64,000 bases of DNA from Clostridia bacterium. GTDB lineage: Bacteria > Bacillota > Clostridia > Oscillospirales > CAG-272. The notes under the pieces are model-generated. The model did not search any database and had not been told where the DNA came from. It saw only the letters and a program-made list of their open reading frames with translations. The stretch covers positions 17,040 to 81,039 of the forward strand of contig JAFQEG010000015.1 of NCBI GenBank assembly GCA_017399145.1. The letters run 5' to 3'. Shown here in pieces: positions 34,564 through 44,580 of this stretch. Every line of letters starts with the position of its first letter. The stretch's first letter is position 1. The position numbers and the translations under genes are program-made.

Positions 34564-35847
34564 TTAGTTTTCTTCGTCAAAGCGAATTGTTGCGCTCTTT
34601 GCATGGGCGTGAAGTCCCTCTTTATCAGCAAAGGTTGCAATTTTGTCGTAAACCTTAGATAGTGCGTCCCTTGTGTAATAGGTAAATTGAGATTTCTTTA
34701 CAAAATCGTCAACTGACAAGGGGGATGAAAATCTTGCACTACCACTAGTTGGCAACGTATGGTTTGGTCCTGCAAAGTAGTCACCTAGTGCCTCAGGACA
34801 ATATTTGCCCATAAAGATTGAACCTGCGTGCTTAATCTTGTCTAAATAATCGAACGGATTATCTACGCAAATTTCTAGGTGCTCAGGTGCAATTTCGTTT
34901 GCAATATCAATAGCAAGCATTAAATTATTCTCTGCTACTATGATTTTACCATTTTTATCAATTGAGTATCTTGCAATTTCTGCTCTTGGTAAAAGTGGAA
35001 TTTGCTTTTCTAATTCCTCAGATACCTTATTTGCAAAATCAAGAGTGTCAGTGACTAATACTGCACTTGCCATTTTGTCGTGCTCTGCTTGGGATAGCAA
35101 ATCTGCTGCAACAAAGACAGGATTACAGGTAGAATCAGCCACTACTAAAATTTCACTAGGTCCTGCAATCATATCAATAGATACCTTGCCAAAAACCTGT
35201 TTTTTAGCCTCGGCAACAAAGGCATTTCCAGGGCCTACAATCTTGTCAACACAAGGAATGCTTTCAGTACCATACGCAAGGGCACCTATTGCCTGTGCGC
35301 CACCTACCTTAAAAATTCTATCAACTCCTGCGATTTTAGCAGAGGCAAGGATTGCAGGGTTTACACGCCCGTCCTTTGATGGTGGTGTAACCATTACAAT
35401 TTCTTGACAGCCTGCAATTTTTGCAGGTACGCTATCCATTAAAACAGTTGATGGATATGCAGCAGTACCACCTGGGACATAAAGACCTACCTTTTCAATA
35501 GGTGTAACCTTTTGTCCTGTGATAATGCCTTCCTTTTCGCTTATGATAAAGCTATTTCTTACCTGTTTTTTGTGGAAGGCCTCAATATTTTCCTTAGCCT
35601 CCTTAACAATCTCGATAAAGTCCTTATCGACTAGGTTAAATGCCTCGTCGATTTCCTCCTTAGTTACCTCTAGGCTTGATAGCTTTACCTTATCAAATTT
35701 TTCTGCATACTCAAAGAGTGCCTTGTCACCGTTTTTTCTTACGTTGTAGATAATATCAGTAACAATGTCCTCAACGCCTGCATCAATATTCTCTCTTGCG
35801 AAGATTTCACTATTTGAAACCTCACCGTATTTATAAATCTTAATCAT
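34564..35847 (-). CDS. hisD: Histidinol dehydrogenase
   Basis: Protein of 427 residues, the usual length. KVGLYVPGGTAAYPSTVLM, the active-site segment AEHDKMASAVLV with zinc-binding residues, IAPEHLEI, and AGPNHTLPT with HTLPTSGSARF are diagnostic. It oxidises histidinol to histidine in two NAD steps using a zinc ion. Overlaps hisG by eight bases. Confidence 0.95.
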   Translation of the reverse strand: MIKIYKYGEVSNSEIFARENIDAGVEDIVTDIIYNVRKNGDKALFEYAEKFDKVKLSSLEVTKEEIDEAFNLVDKDFIEIVKEAKENIEAFHKKQVRNSFIISEKEGIITGQKVTPIEKVGLYVPGGTAAYPSTVLMDSVPAKIAGCQEIVMVTPPSKDGRVNPAILASAKIAGVDRIFKVGGAQAIGALAYGTESIPCVDKIVGPGNAFVAEAKKQVFGKVSIDMIAGPSEILVVADSTCNPVFVAADLLSQAEHDKMASAVLVTDTLDFANKVSEELEKQIPLLPRAEIARYSIDKNGKIIVAENNLMLAIDIANEIAPEHLEICVDNPFDYLDKIKHAGSIFMGKYCPEALGDYFAGPNHTLPTSGSARFSSPLSVDDFVKKSQFTYYTRDALSKVYDKIATFADKEGLHAHAKSATIRFDEEN

Positions 35848-36469
35848 TTGCTTCTACCTGTGCCTTTAGCGCCTTTGCTATGTTTTCAATCTCTTCTGTT
35901 TTAAATTTAAAGCTTGATTTGTTTACAATTAGTCTTGCAGAAATTGGCACTATTGTTTCAACAACCTCAAGGTCGTTTTCCTTTAGGGTTGTGCCTGTTT
36001 CAACAATATCAACAATAACGTCGGACAAGTCAAGGATTGGTGCTAGCTCGATTGAGCCGTTTAGCTTGATTATATCAATGTCACGACATTTGCTAGCATA
36101 GTATTTTTTTGCTATGTTAGCAAACTTTGTTGCTACACGAAGGGTTGCTACGTTACTATCGTGGAAGCCCTTTTTGCCAGCTACTGCCATTCTGCATTTA
36201 CCCATATTTAGGTCAAGCATTTCATAAACGTTAGGCTCGTACTCTAAAAGAATATCCTTGCCACAAACACCTATGTCGGCAGCGCCTCTCTCAACGTAAA
36301 TAGAAACGTCAGAGGGCTTTACCCAGAAAAAGCTAACGCCTCTTTCCTCGTTTTCGAAAATTAGCTTTCTGCTATTTTCAAGGATTGAAGGACATTCGTA
36401 GCCACTATTTGCAAACATTTTATATACCTTTTCACCAAGTCTACCCTTGGGAAGTGCTACATTTATCAT
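35840..36469 (-). CDS. hisG: ATP phosphoribosyltransferase, short form catalytic subunit
   Basis: Protein of 209 residues, which is the short HisG lacking the C-terminal regulatory domain. INVALPKGRLGEKVY opens it, WVKPSDVSIYVERGAADIGVCGKD holds the phosphoribosyl-binding part, and IVDIVETGTTLKENDL the PRPP loop. It depends on HisZ encoded just upstream (one-base gap). First committed step of histidine synthesis, normally feedback inhibited by histidine through HisZ. Confidence 0.95.
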   Translation of the reverse strand: MINVALPKGRLGEKVYKMFANSGYECPSILENSRKLIFENEERGVSFFWVKPSDVSIYVERGAADIGVCGKDILLEYEPNVYEMLDLNMGKCRMAVAGKKGFHDSNVATLRVATKFANIAKKYYASKCRDIDIIKLNGSIELAPILDLSDVIVDIVETGTTLKENDLEVVETIVPISARLIVNKSSFKFKTEEIENIAKALKAQVEAND

Positions 36470-36470
36470 C

Positions 36471-37565
36471 TTAGTCCTCCATTTCCTTTAATTCCTTGTA
36501 TCTTAGGCTTTTTGGAATTGATGCTTGTACGCTTACTGTTTTGCCCTGTGCAACTATTTTTTCAACTGTCTTTTGCACTTTTGTTACAGGTGTAGATGGC
36601 TTATACGTTAGTAGCACGTCAACGTCGTATTCCTTTTCGTCCTTGTTTAATGAGGCTAAAAGGTCTGTGTAAATAGCAAAGCCAACGCCACCACCATTTT
36701 TGCCCATTTTGGAAACTAGCTTGTCGTATCTGCCACCAAAAAGCACACACTCGCAAACACCATTTATATAGCCTGCCAAAACTATGCCGTTGTAGTAATT
36801 CATATCGCTAACAATTGAAAAATCAAGACGAATGCTTTTGTATTCCTCCGTGCTTTCCAATAGCTGACACAATTGACACAACTCCTCTGTTGCCAAATCA
36901 AACTCAGGGCTAACCTTCATTTTCTTTAGCTTGTCGCACACGTCACTAGGTGTGCCGTATAGCTTAATTAGGTCGGTAAGCATCTCTGTTGCTTCCTTAG
37001 ATGCGCCAAATTTCTCACAGCATTCTCTTAATTCGTGCTCACTTTTCTTCTTAACACAATCAACTACAAGCGACTTAAACTCACTATTTGTAGTTACAGT
37101 ATCAAGTAGCGCTGACAAAATACCCATATGGGAAATTTCCAACACGTAATCCTTTGAAATTAGGGCAAGACTTTTTGCAGATAGAGAAACAACCTCGTAC
37201 ATATCGTAAAGGTCAAGGTCACCTATGCACTCAAGACCTGCTTGCATAATTTCCTTGTATTCTCTTGTGCTACCAGAAACACGATAAACGTTTTCGTTAT
37301 AGTAAACCTTATTTTTAGCACCCTTTTCCTCGGTTGCATTTTTAATAATAGATAAAGTAACATCAGGCTTTAATGCAAGTAGCTTTCCGTGAGTGTCAGT
37401 AAATGTAATAACACTATCACTTACTAGGAATTCCTTGTTTCTTGCGTAAAAGTCGTATTCCTCAAACTTGCTCATTTTAAATGGTAAATATCCATATTTT
37501 GTGTATAGATAACGAAGATTAAAAAGGATTTTCTCTTCGTTTTTTAAGCATTGTTCAAAATTCAC
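36471..37565 (-). CDS. hisZ: ATP phosphoribosyltransferase regulatory subunit
   Basis: Protein of 364 residues with the class II HisRS-like fold but without aminoacylation function. Class II landmarks are motif 2-like VYRVSGSTREYKEIMQAGLECIG and motif 3-like GGRYDKLVSKMG; LALKPDVTLSIIKN also fits. It pairs with short HisG. The C-terminus ends at ELKEMED, shortly after the last conserved region. Lies 16 bases after the regulator gene. Confidence 0.92.
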   Translation of the reverse strand: MNFEQCLKNEEKILFNLRYLYTKYGYLPFKMSKFEEYDFYARNKEFLVSDSVITFTDTHGKLLALKPDVTLSIIKNATEEKGAKNKVYYNENVYRVSGSTREYKEIMQAGLECIGDLDLYDMYEVVSLSAKSLALISKDYVLEISHMGILSALLDTVTTNSEFKSLVVDCVKKKSEHELRECCEKFGASKEATEMLTDLIKLYGTPSDVCDKLKKMKVSPEFDLATEELCQLCQLLESTEEYKSIRLDFSIVSDMNYYNGIVLAGYINGVCECVLFGGRYDKLVSKMGKNGGGVGFAIYTDLLASLNKDEKEYDVDVLLTYKPSTPVTKVQKTVEKIVAQGKTVSVQASIPKSLRYKELKEMED

Positions 37566-37581
37566 CTTTTAGTCCTTCCTT

Positions 37582-37872
37582 CTAGTCCTTTTTTAATAAA
37601 CGGTCAAGCACCATTGAATAACCACCCTCGCCGTATTCAAGACATCTATTAACACGGCTAATAGTAGCTGTACTCATACCTGTTTCCTTAGTTATTTCTG
37701 CATAATTGACACCATCTCTTAGCATTTGAGCTGCCTTTAATCTTTGGGCAATCTCAAGCACCTCCTTAATGGTGCAAGCATCCTCAAAAAATTTATAACA
37801 CTCATCGACTGTTTCAAGGCTAAGAATAGCTTCAAAAAGCATATCTACCTCTGGTCTATGCATTTTACTCAT
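37582..37872 (-). CDS. hisR: TrpR/YerC-family transcriptional regulator (HisR-like)
   Basis: The ATG at 37872, with AAAGGAGACTAAA upstream, gives 96 residues; an earlier start adds eight. The helix-turn-helix is NYAEITKETGMSTATISRVNRCLEYG (split: AEITKETGMS then TATISRVNRC), in the TrpR-like layout of YerC/YecD proteins. First gene of the his operon. A perfect dyad, CTTTAG-N4-CTAAAG, spans the transcription start. YerC-type proteins are predicted histidine-pathway repressors in Bacillota, so it most likely represses this operon when histidine is plentiful. The regulatory role is inferred. Confidence 0.78.
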   Translation of the reverse strand: MSKMHRPEVDMLFEAILSLETVDECYKFFEDACTIKEVLEIAQRLKAAQMLRDGVNYAEITKETGMSTATISRVNRCLEYGEGGYSMVLDRLLKKD

Positions 37873-37903
37873 TTTAGTCTCCTTTAGCTTGTGCATTTTA
37901 GCA

Positions 37904-37919
37904 CTTTAGTGTACTAAAG
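37904..37919. promoter_or_regulatory. Dyad operator of the his operon
   Basis: CTTTAG, four bases TGTA, CTAAAG (the arms extend by one base to ACTTTAGT and ACTAAAGT with a two-base GT core). It lies across the expected start of transcription. The same 6-4-6 dyad occurs at 53171-53186 before ilvE. Confidence 0.75.
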
Positions 37920-37920
37920 T

Positions 37921-37949
37921 ATTATAATACTTTTATTTATAAATGTCAA
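37921..37949 (-). promoter_or_regulatory. Consensus sigma-A promoter of the his operon
   Basis: Minus strand: TTGACA (37949-37944), 17-base spacer, TATAAT (37926-37921); both boxes are perfect. The transcript starts near 37914, inside the dyad at 37904-37919, so a bound repressor would block it. Confidence 0.85.
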
Positions 37950-38051
37950 TAGTATTTATATAAATAGAGCAATTTTGTAAGCCTTACAGCACTTGACAGG
38001 GTAAGAAATATGCACTATAATAAGTTTAGAAAACATAAAAGGGAGATTGAT

Positions 38052-38858
38052 ATGAAGTCAAAGCTTAAATTTTTTCTAGCCAAGCATTCGTTTTTTGGGT
38101 GGCTTTTAATTTCTATCATTGTATGTGGTATTTATACCGGTTGTCTTGCATTTATAGGTGCTGAGCCTTGGAAATACATTCTTCTTAATCTTCTCGGTGT
38201 GTTTTGCTCATATATGATTGTTCTTTCAACCCCCGGAAGCATTATGCGACCTGCTATTAACGCCTTATTAAACGACTGCAATCCTTACCCTCTTTACGAG
38301 GCTACCACCGAGCTTTTGAAATACAAGCTAAACAAATCTAACGCAAACGTAGCAAAAATAAATTATGGCGCTTCTCTTTTAGGTCTTGGCAGGGCCGACG
38401 AGGCAATTGATGCTTTACTTGAATTAAATGAAGAAGAAAAGAGCTTACCGCTTGGTGCTAAGCTTGCATATTACATAAACGTGTCAAATGGTTATTTTCA
38501 GCTTAATGACTTTGAAAAAGCAAGTCTTTTTTATCACAAGGCCGTTGAATTAACGCAAGGAATAAAAAGTAAGGGTACACGGGCTAGATTTGATACTGTC
38601 TTAGAAGCTGCAAGACTAGAAGAGCTATATCGCAATGGACAATACAATGAGCTTTTAAGGTCGGCAAGTCAAATTTCTGCTACCACCAAAAACAAACAGG
38701 TGACTATTGATTATATGTCTGCCCTTGCTTATATCAAGTTAGAAAACTATGTTTTAGCAAAATCTTATCTTAGAGAGGTAATTAAAAACGCAAACCTCTT
38801 CAAAGAAAAAGCACTAGCACAGGAGCTTCTTAATAAGCTCGAAAATGACGATATGTAG
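38052..38858 (+). CDS. Membrane-anchored TPR-like protein
   Basis: The ATG at 38052 has AAGGGAGA upstream and is preferred to 38010. The protein is 268 residues. Residues 12-55 hold two hydrophobic segments (FGWLLISIIVCGIYTGCLAF, then LNLLGVFCSYMIVL). The rest is helical with repeating A/L/Y patterns, for example LGRADEAIDALLELN, YFQLNDFEKASLFYHKAVEL and YIKLENYVLAKSYLREVI, characteristic of tetratricopeptide repeats. It probably works as a scaffold on the membrane. It is transcribed away from the his operon and ends at a terminator shared with ridA. Partner unknown. Confidence 0.7.
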   Translation: MKSKLKFFLAKHSFFGWLLISIIVCGIYTGCLAFIGAEPWKYILLNLLGVFCSYMIVLSTPGSIMRPAINALLNDCNPYPLYEATTELLKYKLNKSNANVAKINYGASLLGLGRADEAIDALLELNEEEKSLPLGAKLAYYINVSNGYFQLNDFEKASLFYHKAVELTQGIKSKGTRARFDTVLEAARLEELYRNGQYNELLRSASQISATTKNKQVTIDYMSALAYIKLENYVLAKSYLREVIKNANLFKEKALAQELLNKLENDDM

Positions 38859-38890
38859 AGAAAAATCGACACTCCCTCGATAAAAATCAA

Positions 38891-38920
38891 AAAAGAAGCC
38901 GAAATTCGGCTTCTTTTTTT
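38891..38920. terminator. Bidirectional terminator between TPR gene and ridA
   Basis: AGAAGCCGAA, short loop, TTCGGCTTCT then seven T; A-run on the other side serves the opposite direction. Confidence 0.88.
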
Positions 38921-39296
38921 AGTTAATCTTAGCTATAACCTCAACCTCAACTAAAACGTTTTTAGGTAGAGTCTTTACAGCTACACAGCTTCTTGCAGGC
39001 TTAGATGTAAAGTATTTACCATAAACCTCGTTGAATGCCGAAAAATCGTTCATATCATAAAGAAAGCATGTTGTTTTTACTGCATTTTCAAAACTTGTGC
39101 CTGCTTCCTCTAGGACAGCACCTAGGTTTTTCATAACCTGCTCTGTTTGTGCTACAATGCCCTGTGCATCAACGTTTCCTGTTTCTGGATTGATTGCGAT
39201 TTGACCTGAGGTGTAAACCATATCACCACAAACGATTGCCTGTGAGTATGGACCAATTGCACCTGGTGCTTTATTTGTTGAAATTTTCTTTAACAT
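38919..39296 (-). CDS. ridA: RidA: 2-iminobutanoate/2-iminopropanoate deaminase
   Basis: The ATG at 39296 has AAGGAGAATATT upstream; an ORF start 23 codons earlier lies within ilvA. The protein is 125 residues: NKAPGAIGPYSQAI, VYTSGQIAINPETG, and the catalytic Arg region KPARSCVAVKTLP, plus VEVEVIAKI at the end. RidA hydrolyses the unstable enamine/imine made by PLP dehydratases. It lies ten bases downstream of ilvA, its biochemical source. Last gene of the leu-ilv operon. Confidence 0.93.
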   Translation of the reverse strand: MLKKISTNKAPGAIGPYSQAIVCGDMVYTSGQIAINPETGNVDAQGIVAQTEQVMKNLGAVLEEAGTSFENAVKTTCFLYDMNDFSAFNEVYGKYFTSKPARSCVAVKTLPKNVLVEVEVIAKIN

Positions 39297-39306
39297 AATA
39301 TTCTCC

Positions 39307-40500
39307 TTATAGTAGCTTAAAGCCAAAGTCTGTAAGTGCCTTTTTAATGTCGGCAATATGCTCAAAGTTTCTTGTTTCCAAAACTATTCTTAAGTAGCAT
39401 CCGTTTACGTCTGAGCCCTCGTTTGCTCTTTCGTGGTGTACGGAAATTACGTTACCGCCCATATCGGCAATAATTCTAGATACATTCTTTAACTGACCTG
39501 GCTTGTCAACAAGCTCAATCATAAGCTGTGCAGTTCTTCCGGACATCAAAAGACCACGCTTAATTACTCTTGAAAGTATTGTAACATCAATGTTACCACC
39601 TGATAGCAAGCACACTACCCTTTTGCCCTTAATATCAAGCTTGCCAAACATTGCAGCAGCAACGGAAATTGCGCCTGCACCCTCTGTAACCAGCTTATGC
39701 TGTTCCATAAGTGCAAGAATTGCAGCAGAAATTTCATCATCACTTACTGTTACAATATCGTCAACGTACTTGCTACAAAGCTCATAAGTAAGGTCACCTG
39801 GTGTCTTAACTGCAATACCGTCGGCAATAGTTGAAACGGATTGAAGCTCCTCTATTTTGCCATTTTTAATTGACTTATACATAGATGGCGCACCATTTGC
39901 TTGTACGCCATATACCTTAACTCTAGGGTTAAGCGCCTTAATGGTATAAGCAATACCAGAGATAAGTCCACCACCACCTACTGGCACGATTACAGCGTCT
40001 AGGTTTGGTAGCTGTTCGATAATTTCAAGAGCGATTGTGCCCTGACCTGCGATTACATCCTCGTCGTTGAATGGGTGAATAAAGGTATAACCCTCTTTAT
40101 CACGAAGCTCAAGTGCCTTTTTGTAAGCATCATCATATACACCCTCAACAAGACAAACCTCTGCGCCATAGCTTTTTGTTGCCTCAATCTTTGAAATTGG
40201 TGCACCATCAGGCAAGCAAATTACTGCCTTAATTCCGTTCTTTTGAGCAGAAAGCGCTACACCCTGTGCGTGATTTCCCGCAGAGCAAGCAATAACACCC
40301 TTTGCTTTTTCCTCAGGTGAAAGGGTTGACATTTTATAGTATGAGCCTCTTACCTTAAAGGAACCGGTTATTTGAAGATTTTCAGTTTTTAAATAAATAT
40401 CAGCATCAGCCCTTAGCTTAGGTGCGTGAATTACGTCAGTTTTGCGAATTATGTCCTTAAGGGCATAGCTTGCACGATATACATTGTCAAGCGTCATCAT
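39307..40500 (-). CDS. ilvA: Threonine ammonia-lyase
   Basis: Protein of 397 residues. IYLKTENLQITGSFKVRGSY holds the PLP Lys (in SFKVRG), then SAGNHAQGVAL and VPVGGGGLISGIAY. The last 80 residues form an ACT domain (LMIELVDKPGQLKNVSRIIADMGG is its N-terminal strand-helix). The shorter form resembles catabolic TdcB plus an ACT domain, and may be regulated by isoleucine or valine. It turns threonine into 2-oxobutanoate for isoleucine synthesis. Starts ATGATG at 40500/40497; located between DUF815 and ridA. Confidence 0.92.
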   Translation of the reverse strand: MMTLDNVYRASYALKDIIRKTDVIHAPKLRADADIYLKTENLQITGSFKVRGSYYKMSTLSPEEKAKGVIACSAGNHAQGVALSAQKNGIKAVICLPDGAPISKIEATKSYGAEVCLVEGVYDDAYKKALELRDKEGYTFIHPFNDEDVIAGQGTIALEIIEQLPNLDAVIVPVGGGGLISGIAYTIKALNPRVKVYGVQANGAPSMYKSIKNGKIEELQSVSTIADGIAVKTPGDLTYELCSKYVDDIVTVSDDEISAAILALMEQHKLVTEGAGAISVAAAMFGKLDIKGKRVVCLLSGGNIDVTILSRVIKRGLLMSGRTAQLMIELVDKPGQLKNVSRIIADMGGNVISVHHERANEGSDVNGCYLRIVLETRNFEHIADIKKALTDFGFKLL

Positions 40501-40516
40501 TTGATATTCCTCTTTT

Positions 40517-41692
40517 CTAAATTAAGCTGTCAATAAATTGCTCAGCGCATCTTGGTGAGCGATAGCCACGGCTAAGTGCAAACGCCTCTGCCTTAGTTTC
40601 AAGCTCGGTCTTGTCCATTTTAATATTGTGCTTCTTTGCTAGTTGGTTTACTATTTCTAGATAAAGTGCCTTAGGTGGCTTAGAGAATAAAACTGTTAAG
40701 CCAAAGCGCTCAGACAAGGAAATTGTTTCTTGTACTGTGTCGTTTCTGTGCACCTCTGTGCCTTCTCTGTCGGCAAAGCTTTCCTTTACTATGTGACGGC
40801 GATTACTTGTTGCATAAATAATTGCATTTTTTGCCCTAACCGAGGCAGAGCCCTCAAGGGTTGCCTTTAGCATACTGAAGCTATCGTCGTTTTGATTAAA
40901 GGACAAGTCGTCAATAAAAACAATAAACTTGAGTGGGTTTTTGCTAATTTCTCCCATTACCTTAGGCAATAAAAGAAGCTGATTTTTTCTTATTTCAAGT
41001 AGTCTTAAGCCACTATCAAAGAAATGATTTGCAATAGCCTTTACGGTTGAGGACTTACCTGTACCTGCATCACCATAAAGTAAAACGTTTGCCCCAGGCT
41101 TACCCTCAATAAAGGCAAGAGTGTTATCGATAACCCTTTGTCTTTCATCTTGATAACCCACAAAGCTATCAAGGTCGGTTTTGTCAGCCGAGGTAACAGG
41201 AATTATATTGCTATTTTCATCAACTGAAAACATACAGTTAGAGGCAAATATGCCGTAGCCGTATTTTTCAATATTTTCGATACGTGTTTCGTATTCTCTT
41301 TTTAGGTTTAGCCTTGTTGTGTCAAATTCAGGAAGTGGGTGTACCACCTTTAAATCAAGCTGAAAGGTTTTATTTGTAAGAGTTATAAAATCGGTTAGTG
41401 TATTTAACTCAGAGGAAAAGGCATTTTTAATGCTTTGTGGCACCTTTTCGCCCTTCGCCTTAGCTACAACATAAACGTTTTCGTCCTCAAATAGCATTTT
41501 TTGGACACAGTGTGCCAAATTTCCACCATTTTTGTTGATTTCAAAAACAAATTCACCATAAAGCTTTAGCTTTTCGCTCATCTTTTCTGCCTCTGCAAAC
41601 GCCATAAAGTCTGCAAAAAGCTTCTTAGATAAAAGATTTCTAAAGACACAAAATAGGCTAAGGTTTGTATAAAGGTCATTTATTCTTGACAT
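40517..41692 (-). CDS. DUF815-type AAA ATPase
   Basis: Protein of 391 residues. Walker A GDAGTGKSSTVKAIA is near residue 207, and Walker B FIVFIDDLSF near 255. The segment ATSNRRHIVKESF and an arginine-finger-like ERFGLTVLFSKPP follow. DUF815 proteins are stand-alone ATPases of unknown role. The N-terminal 180 residues are unlike any domain I know. It lies nine bases after leuB and 16 before ilvA, so it is carried inside the amino-acid operon. No clear link to branched-chain amino acids is known. Confidence 0.82.
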   Translation of the reverse strand: MSRINDLYTNLSLFCVFRNLLSKKLFADFMAFAEAEKMSEKLKLYGEFVFEINKNGGNLAHCVQKMLFEDENVYVVAKAKGEKVPQSIKNAFSSELNTLTDFITLTNKTFQLDLKVVHPLPEFDTTRLNLKREYETRIENIEKYGYGIFASNCMFSVDENSNIIPVTSADKTDLDSFVGYQDERQRVIDNTLAFIEGKPGANVLLYGDAGTGKSSTVKAIANHFFDSGLRLLEIRKNQLLLLPKVMGEISKNPLKFIVFIDDLSFNQNDDSFSMLKATLEGSASVRAKNAIIYATSNRRHIVKESFADREGTEVHRNDTVQETISLSERFGLTVLFSKPPKALYLEIVNQLAKKHNIKMDKTELETKAEAFALSRGYRSPRCAEQFIDSLI

Positions 41693-41700
41693 ATAACACC

Positions 41701-42768
41701 TTAGATATTTTCAATAATCTTGTCTGTAATTTCAGTAGTTGTTAGATACTCGCCACCATGTGCTAAATCCTTTGTCCTGTAGCCTACCTCAAGGACCTTG
41801 TCAACTGCATTTACAATTGCCTCGCTCTCTTTTTTGAGATTGAAGGAATATAAAAGCATCATAGCACCGGATAGAATTGTAGCAATTGGATTTGCAATAT
41901 TCATACCTGCAATGTCAGGTGCTGAGCCGTGAATTGGCTCGTACAAGCCTCTTGTATTGTCACCTAAGCTTGCAGATGGTAGCATACCTATTGAGCCTGT
42001 GATTTGTGAAGCCTCATCAGAAAGGATATCGCCAAACATATTTGAGGTAACGATTACGTCAAATTGTGCAGGATTGCGAACTAATTGCATTGCTGCATTG
42101 TCAACAAGCATATCAACACACTCAACGTCCTTGTAATTATCTTCTAGCTCGTGTACTACCTTTCTCCAAAGTCTTGAGCTTTCAAGCACGTTCGCCTTGT
42201 CAATGCTAGTTAGCTTACCATTTCTCTTTTGAGCAGTTTCATAAGCAACCTTTGCTATTCTTTCAATTTCCATACGGGAATAGCATTCTGTGTCGTATGC
42301 CTCTTCACCATACTTGCCCTGACGCATACCTCTTTCACCAAAGTAAATGCCACCTGTAAGCTCACGGACAATCATAATATCAAAGCCGTTTGCAACTATA
42401 TCCTCACGAAGTGGGCAGTCACCCTTTAATGCAGGATAAAGCTTAGCAGGACGTAGGTTTGTAAAAAGTCCCATTGCACTTCTAATTCCCAAAAGTGCCT
42501 TTTCAGGACGCATATTACCTGGTAGTGTGTCCCACTTAGGACCACCAACTGCGCCAAGTAGTACACTGTCAGATGCTAAGCATCCATCAACTGTTTCCTT
42601 AGGTAGTGGCTCGCCACAGCTATCAATTGCAATTCCACCTATTAAATATGGTGTAAAATTAAACACGTGTCCGTACTTTTCGCCAATTTTTTCAAGAACT
42701 CTTACGGCACTGTCAACAATTTCAGGACCGATTCCGTCGCCCTTTAATAATGCTATATTGTAATTCAT
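41701..42768 (-). CDS. leuB: 3-isopropylmalate dehydrogenase
   Basis: Protein of 355 residues. [15 protein letters not shown] opens it. [15 protein letters not shown] holds substrate Arg residues, [32 protein letters not shown] and [24 protein letters not shown] are the metal and substrate sites. Oxidative decarboxylation of 3-isopropylmalate with NAD. Follows leuD at 13 bases. Confidence 0.95.
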   Translation of the reverse strand: MNYNIALLKGDGIGPEIVDSAVRVLEKIGEKYGHVFNFTPYLIGGIAIDSCGEPLPKETVDGCLASDSVLLGAVGGPKWDTLPGNMRPEKALLGIRSAMGLFTNLRPAKLYPALKGDCPLREDIVANGFDIMIVRELTGGIYFGERGMRQGKYGEEAYDTECYSRMEIERIAKVAYETAQKRNGKLTSIDKANVLESSRLWRKVVHELEDNYKDVECVDMLVDNAAMQLVRNPAQFDVIVTSNMFGDILSDEASQITGSIGMLPSASLGDNTRGLYEPIHGSAPDIAGMNIANPIATILSGAMMLLYSFNLKKESEAIVNAVDKVLEVGYRTKDLAHGGEYLTTTEITDKIIENI

Positions 42769-42781
42769 TTTGATACCTCTA

Positions 42782-43276
42782 TTAGTTTAAATCGCCTTTT
42801 TTAATGGTTTCGATAAGTCCACCATTTTGAATAATTTTTTGAATAAACTCAGGGAATGGTTGAGTTTTGAAGCTCTTTTTTGTTGTTTTATTATAAATTA
42901 CACCATTATCAAGGTCTGCCTCAACAACGTCGCCGTCATTGATATTTGCAACTGCCTCAGGGCATTCCAAAATTGCAAGACCTATATTGATCGAGTTACG
43001 ATAGAAAATTCTTGCAAAGGTATTCGCTATTACCAGGGAAATACCACTTGCCTTGATTGCAATTGGTGCATGCTCTCTTGATGAGCCACACCCAAAGTTG
43101 TCCCCTGCTACCATAATATCGCCCTTTTGTACTCTCTTTGTAAAGTCCTTATCTAAGTCCTCCATGCAGTGAGATGCAAGCTCTTTATGGTCACTTGTAT
43201 TCAAATATCTTGCAGGGATAATTACGTCTGTATCAACGTTATCGCCGTATTTAATTACTTTTCCTGTAAAATTCAT
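42782..43276 (-). CDS. leuD: 3-isopropylmalate dehydratase, small subunit
   Basis: Protein of 164 residues. [14 protein letters not shown], the swivel-domain loop [19 protein letters not shown] and [14 protein letters not shown] match LeuD of the archaeal/clostridial short type. Pairs with LeuC to isomerise 2- to 3-isopropylmalate. Eleven bases after leuC. Confidence 0.95.
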   Translation of the reverse strand: MNFTGKVIKYGDNVDTDVIIPARYLNTSDHKELASHCMEDLDKDFTKRVQKGDIMVAGDNFGCGSSREHAPIAIKASGISLVIANTFARIFYRNSINIGLAILECPEAVANINDGDVVEADLDNGVIYNKTTKKSFKTQPFPEFIQKIIQNGGLIETIKKGDLN

Positions 43277-43287
43277 AGCTTGCCTCC

Positions 43288-44547
43288 TTATATGCTTAGT
43301 GGGTCTGCGATTTTTCCTGCAATTGCAGATGCAGCAGCAACTGCTGGGCTTGCTAGGTAAACCTCACTTGTTGTGTCACCCATGCGACCTACAAAGTTTC
43401 TATTTGTTGTAGCAACTGCTCTTTCCCCTGCTGCCAAAATACCCATATAACCACCAAGACATGGTCCACAGGTTGGCGTGGAAACGATACAGCCTGCCTC
43501 GATAAATATCTTTACAAGTCCGTTTTCAACTGCCTTTAGGTAAATGTCTTGAGTTGCAGGTATAATAATTGCACGAACATTTTTAGCAACCTTCCTGCCC
43601 TTTAATATCATAGCAGCCTCTTCAATGTCCTTGTATTGTCCGTTAGTGCAAGAGCCAATTACAACCTGATCAATTTTGATATCAGGAATTTGGTCAAAGG
43701 TCCTTGTATTTTCAGGTAGGTGTGGAAATGCAACTGTTGACTTAATTGTAGATAGGTCTATTTCGTAAACCTCATCATATTTTGCATCCTCATCAGCCTT
43801 GAAGGAAACGATTTCTCTGTCGCTTCTTTCCTTTATGTAAGCAATTGTTTGGTCGTCAACCTCGAAAATACCATTCTTAGCGCCTGCCTCGATTGCCATA
43901 TTGCAAATTGTAAGACGGTCGTAAATAGTAAGTGAGGAAACACCCTCGCCAACAAATTCCATTGACTTGTAAAGAGCGCCATCAACACCAATTTTGCCTA
44001 TAATATGTAGAATTACGTCCTTACCGGATACGTACTTGTTTAGCTTACCCTTTAGAACAAATTTAATAGCAGATGGTACCTTAAACCAAGCCTTGCCCGT
44101 TGCCATACCACAAGCCATATCAGTTGAGCCTACACCTGTTGAGAATGCGCCTAGGGCACCATAGGTGCAGGTGTGAGAGTCAGCGCCGATTACTACGTCG
44201 CCTGATACAACAAGTCCCTTTTCAGGCAAAAGTGCGTGTTCAATTCCCATTTTTCCAACGTCGTAAAAATGAGTAATTTCCTTTTCGTTGCAGAAATCTC
44301 TACACATTTTACATTGTACTGCTGCCTTGATATCCTTGTTAGGTGCAAAGTGGTCCATAACCATTGTTACCTTGTCCTTATCATAAACAGAGTCAACACC
44401 GATTTTATTAAATTCCTTGATTGCCACAGGAGAGGTAATATCATTACCTAAAACTCTATCAAGCTTAACAAGGACTAATTGTCCTGCCTCAACGCATTCA
44501 AGTCCTGCATGGGAAGCAAGAATTTTTTGAGTCATTGTCATTGACAT
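43288..44547 (-). CDS. leuC: 3-isopropylmalate dehydratase, large subunit
   Basis: The ATG at 44547, with GGAAAGGAAAAT upstream, gives 419 residues; a longer frame extends back into repeats. Landmarks are [38 protein letters not shown] with the Fe-S Cys, and [13 protein letters not shown] with the other two cluster Cys. 4Fe-4S aconitase family. Upstream lies a 286-base non-coding repeat stretch, so it may be transcribed partly on its own. Confidence 0.94.
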   Translation of the reverse strand: MSMTMTQKILASHAGLECVEAGQLVLVKLDRVLGNDITSPVAIKEFNKIGVDSVYDKDKVTMVMDHFAPNKDIKAAVQCKMCRDFCNEKEITHFYDVGKMGIEHALLPEKGLVVSGDVVIGADSHTCTYGALGAFSTGVGSTDMACGMATGKAWFKVPSAIKFVLKGKLNKYVSGKDVILHIIGKIGVDGALYKSMEFVGEGVSSLTIYDRLTICNMAIEAGAKNGIFEVDDQTIAYIKERSDREIVSFKADEDAKYDEVYEIDLSTIKSTVAFPHLPENTRTFDQIPDIKIDQVVIGSCTNGQYKDIEEAAMILKGRKVAKNVRAIIIPATQDIYLKAVENGLVKIFIEAGCIVSTPTCGPCLGGYMGILAAGERAVATTNRNFVGRMGDTTSEVYLASPAVAAASAIAGKIADPLSI

Positions 44548-44580
44548 AATATATTTTCCTTTCCAAAAGTAAATTTCAAA

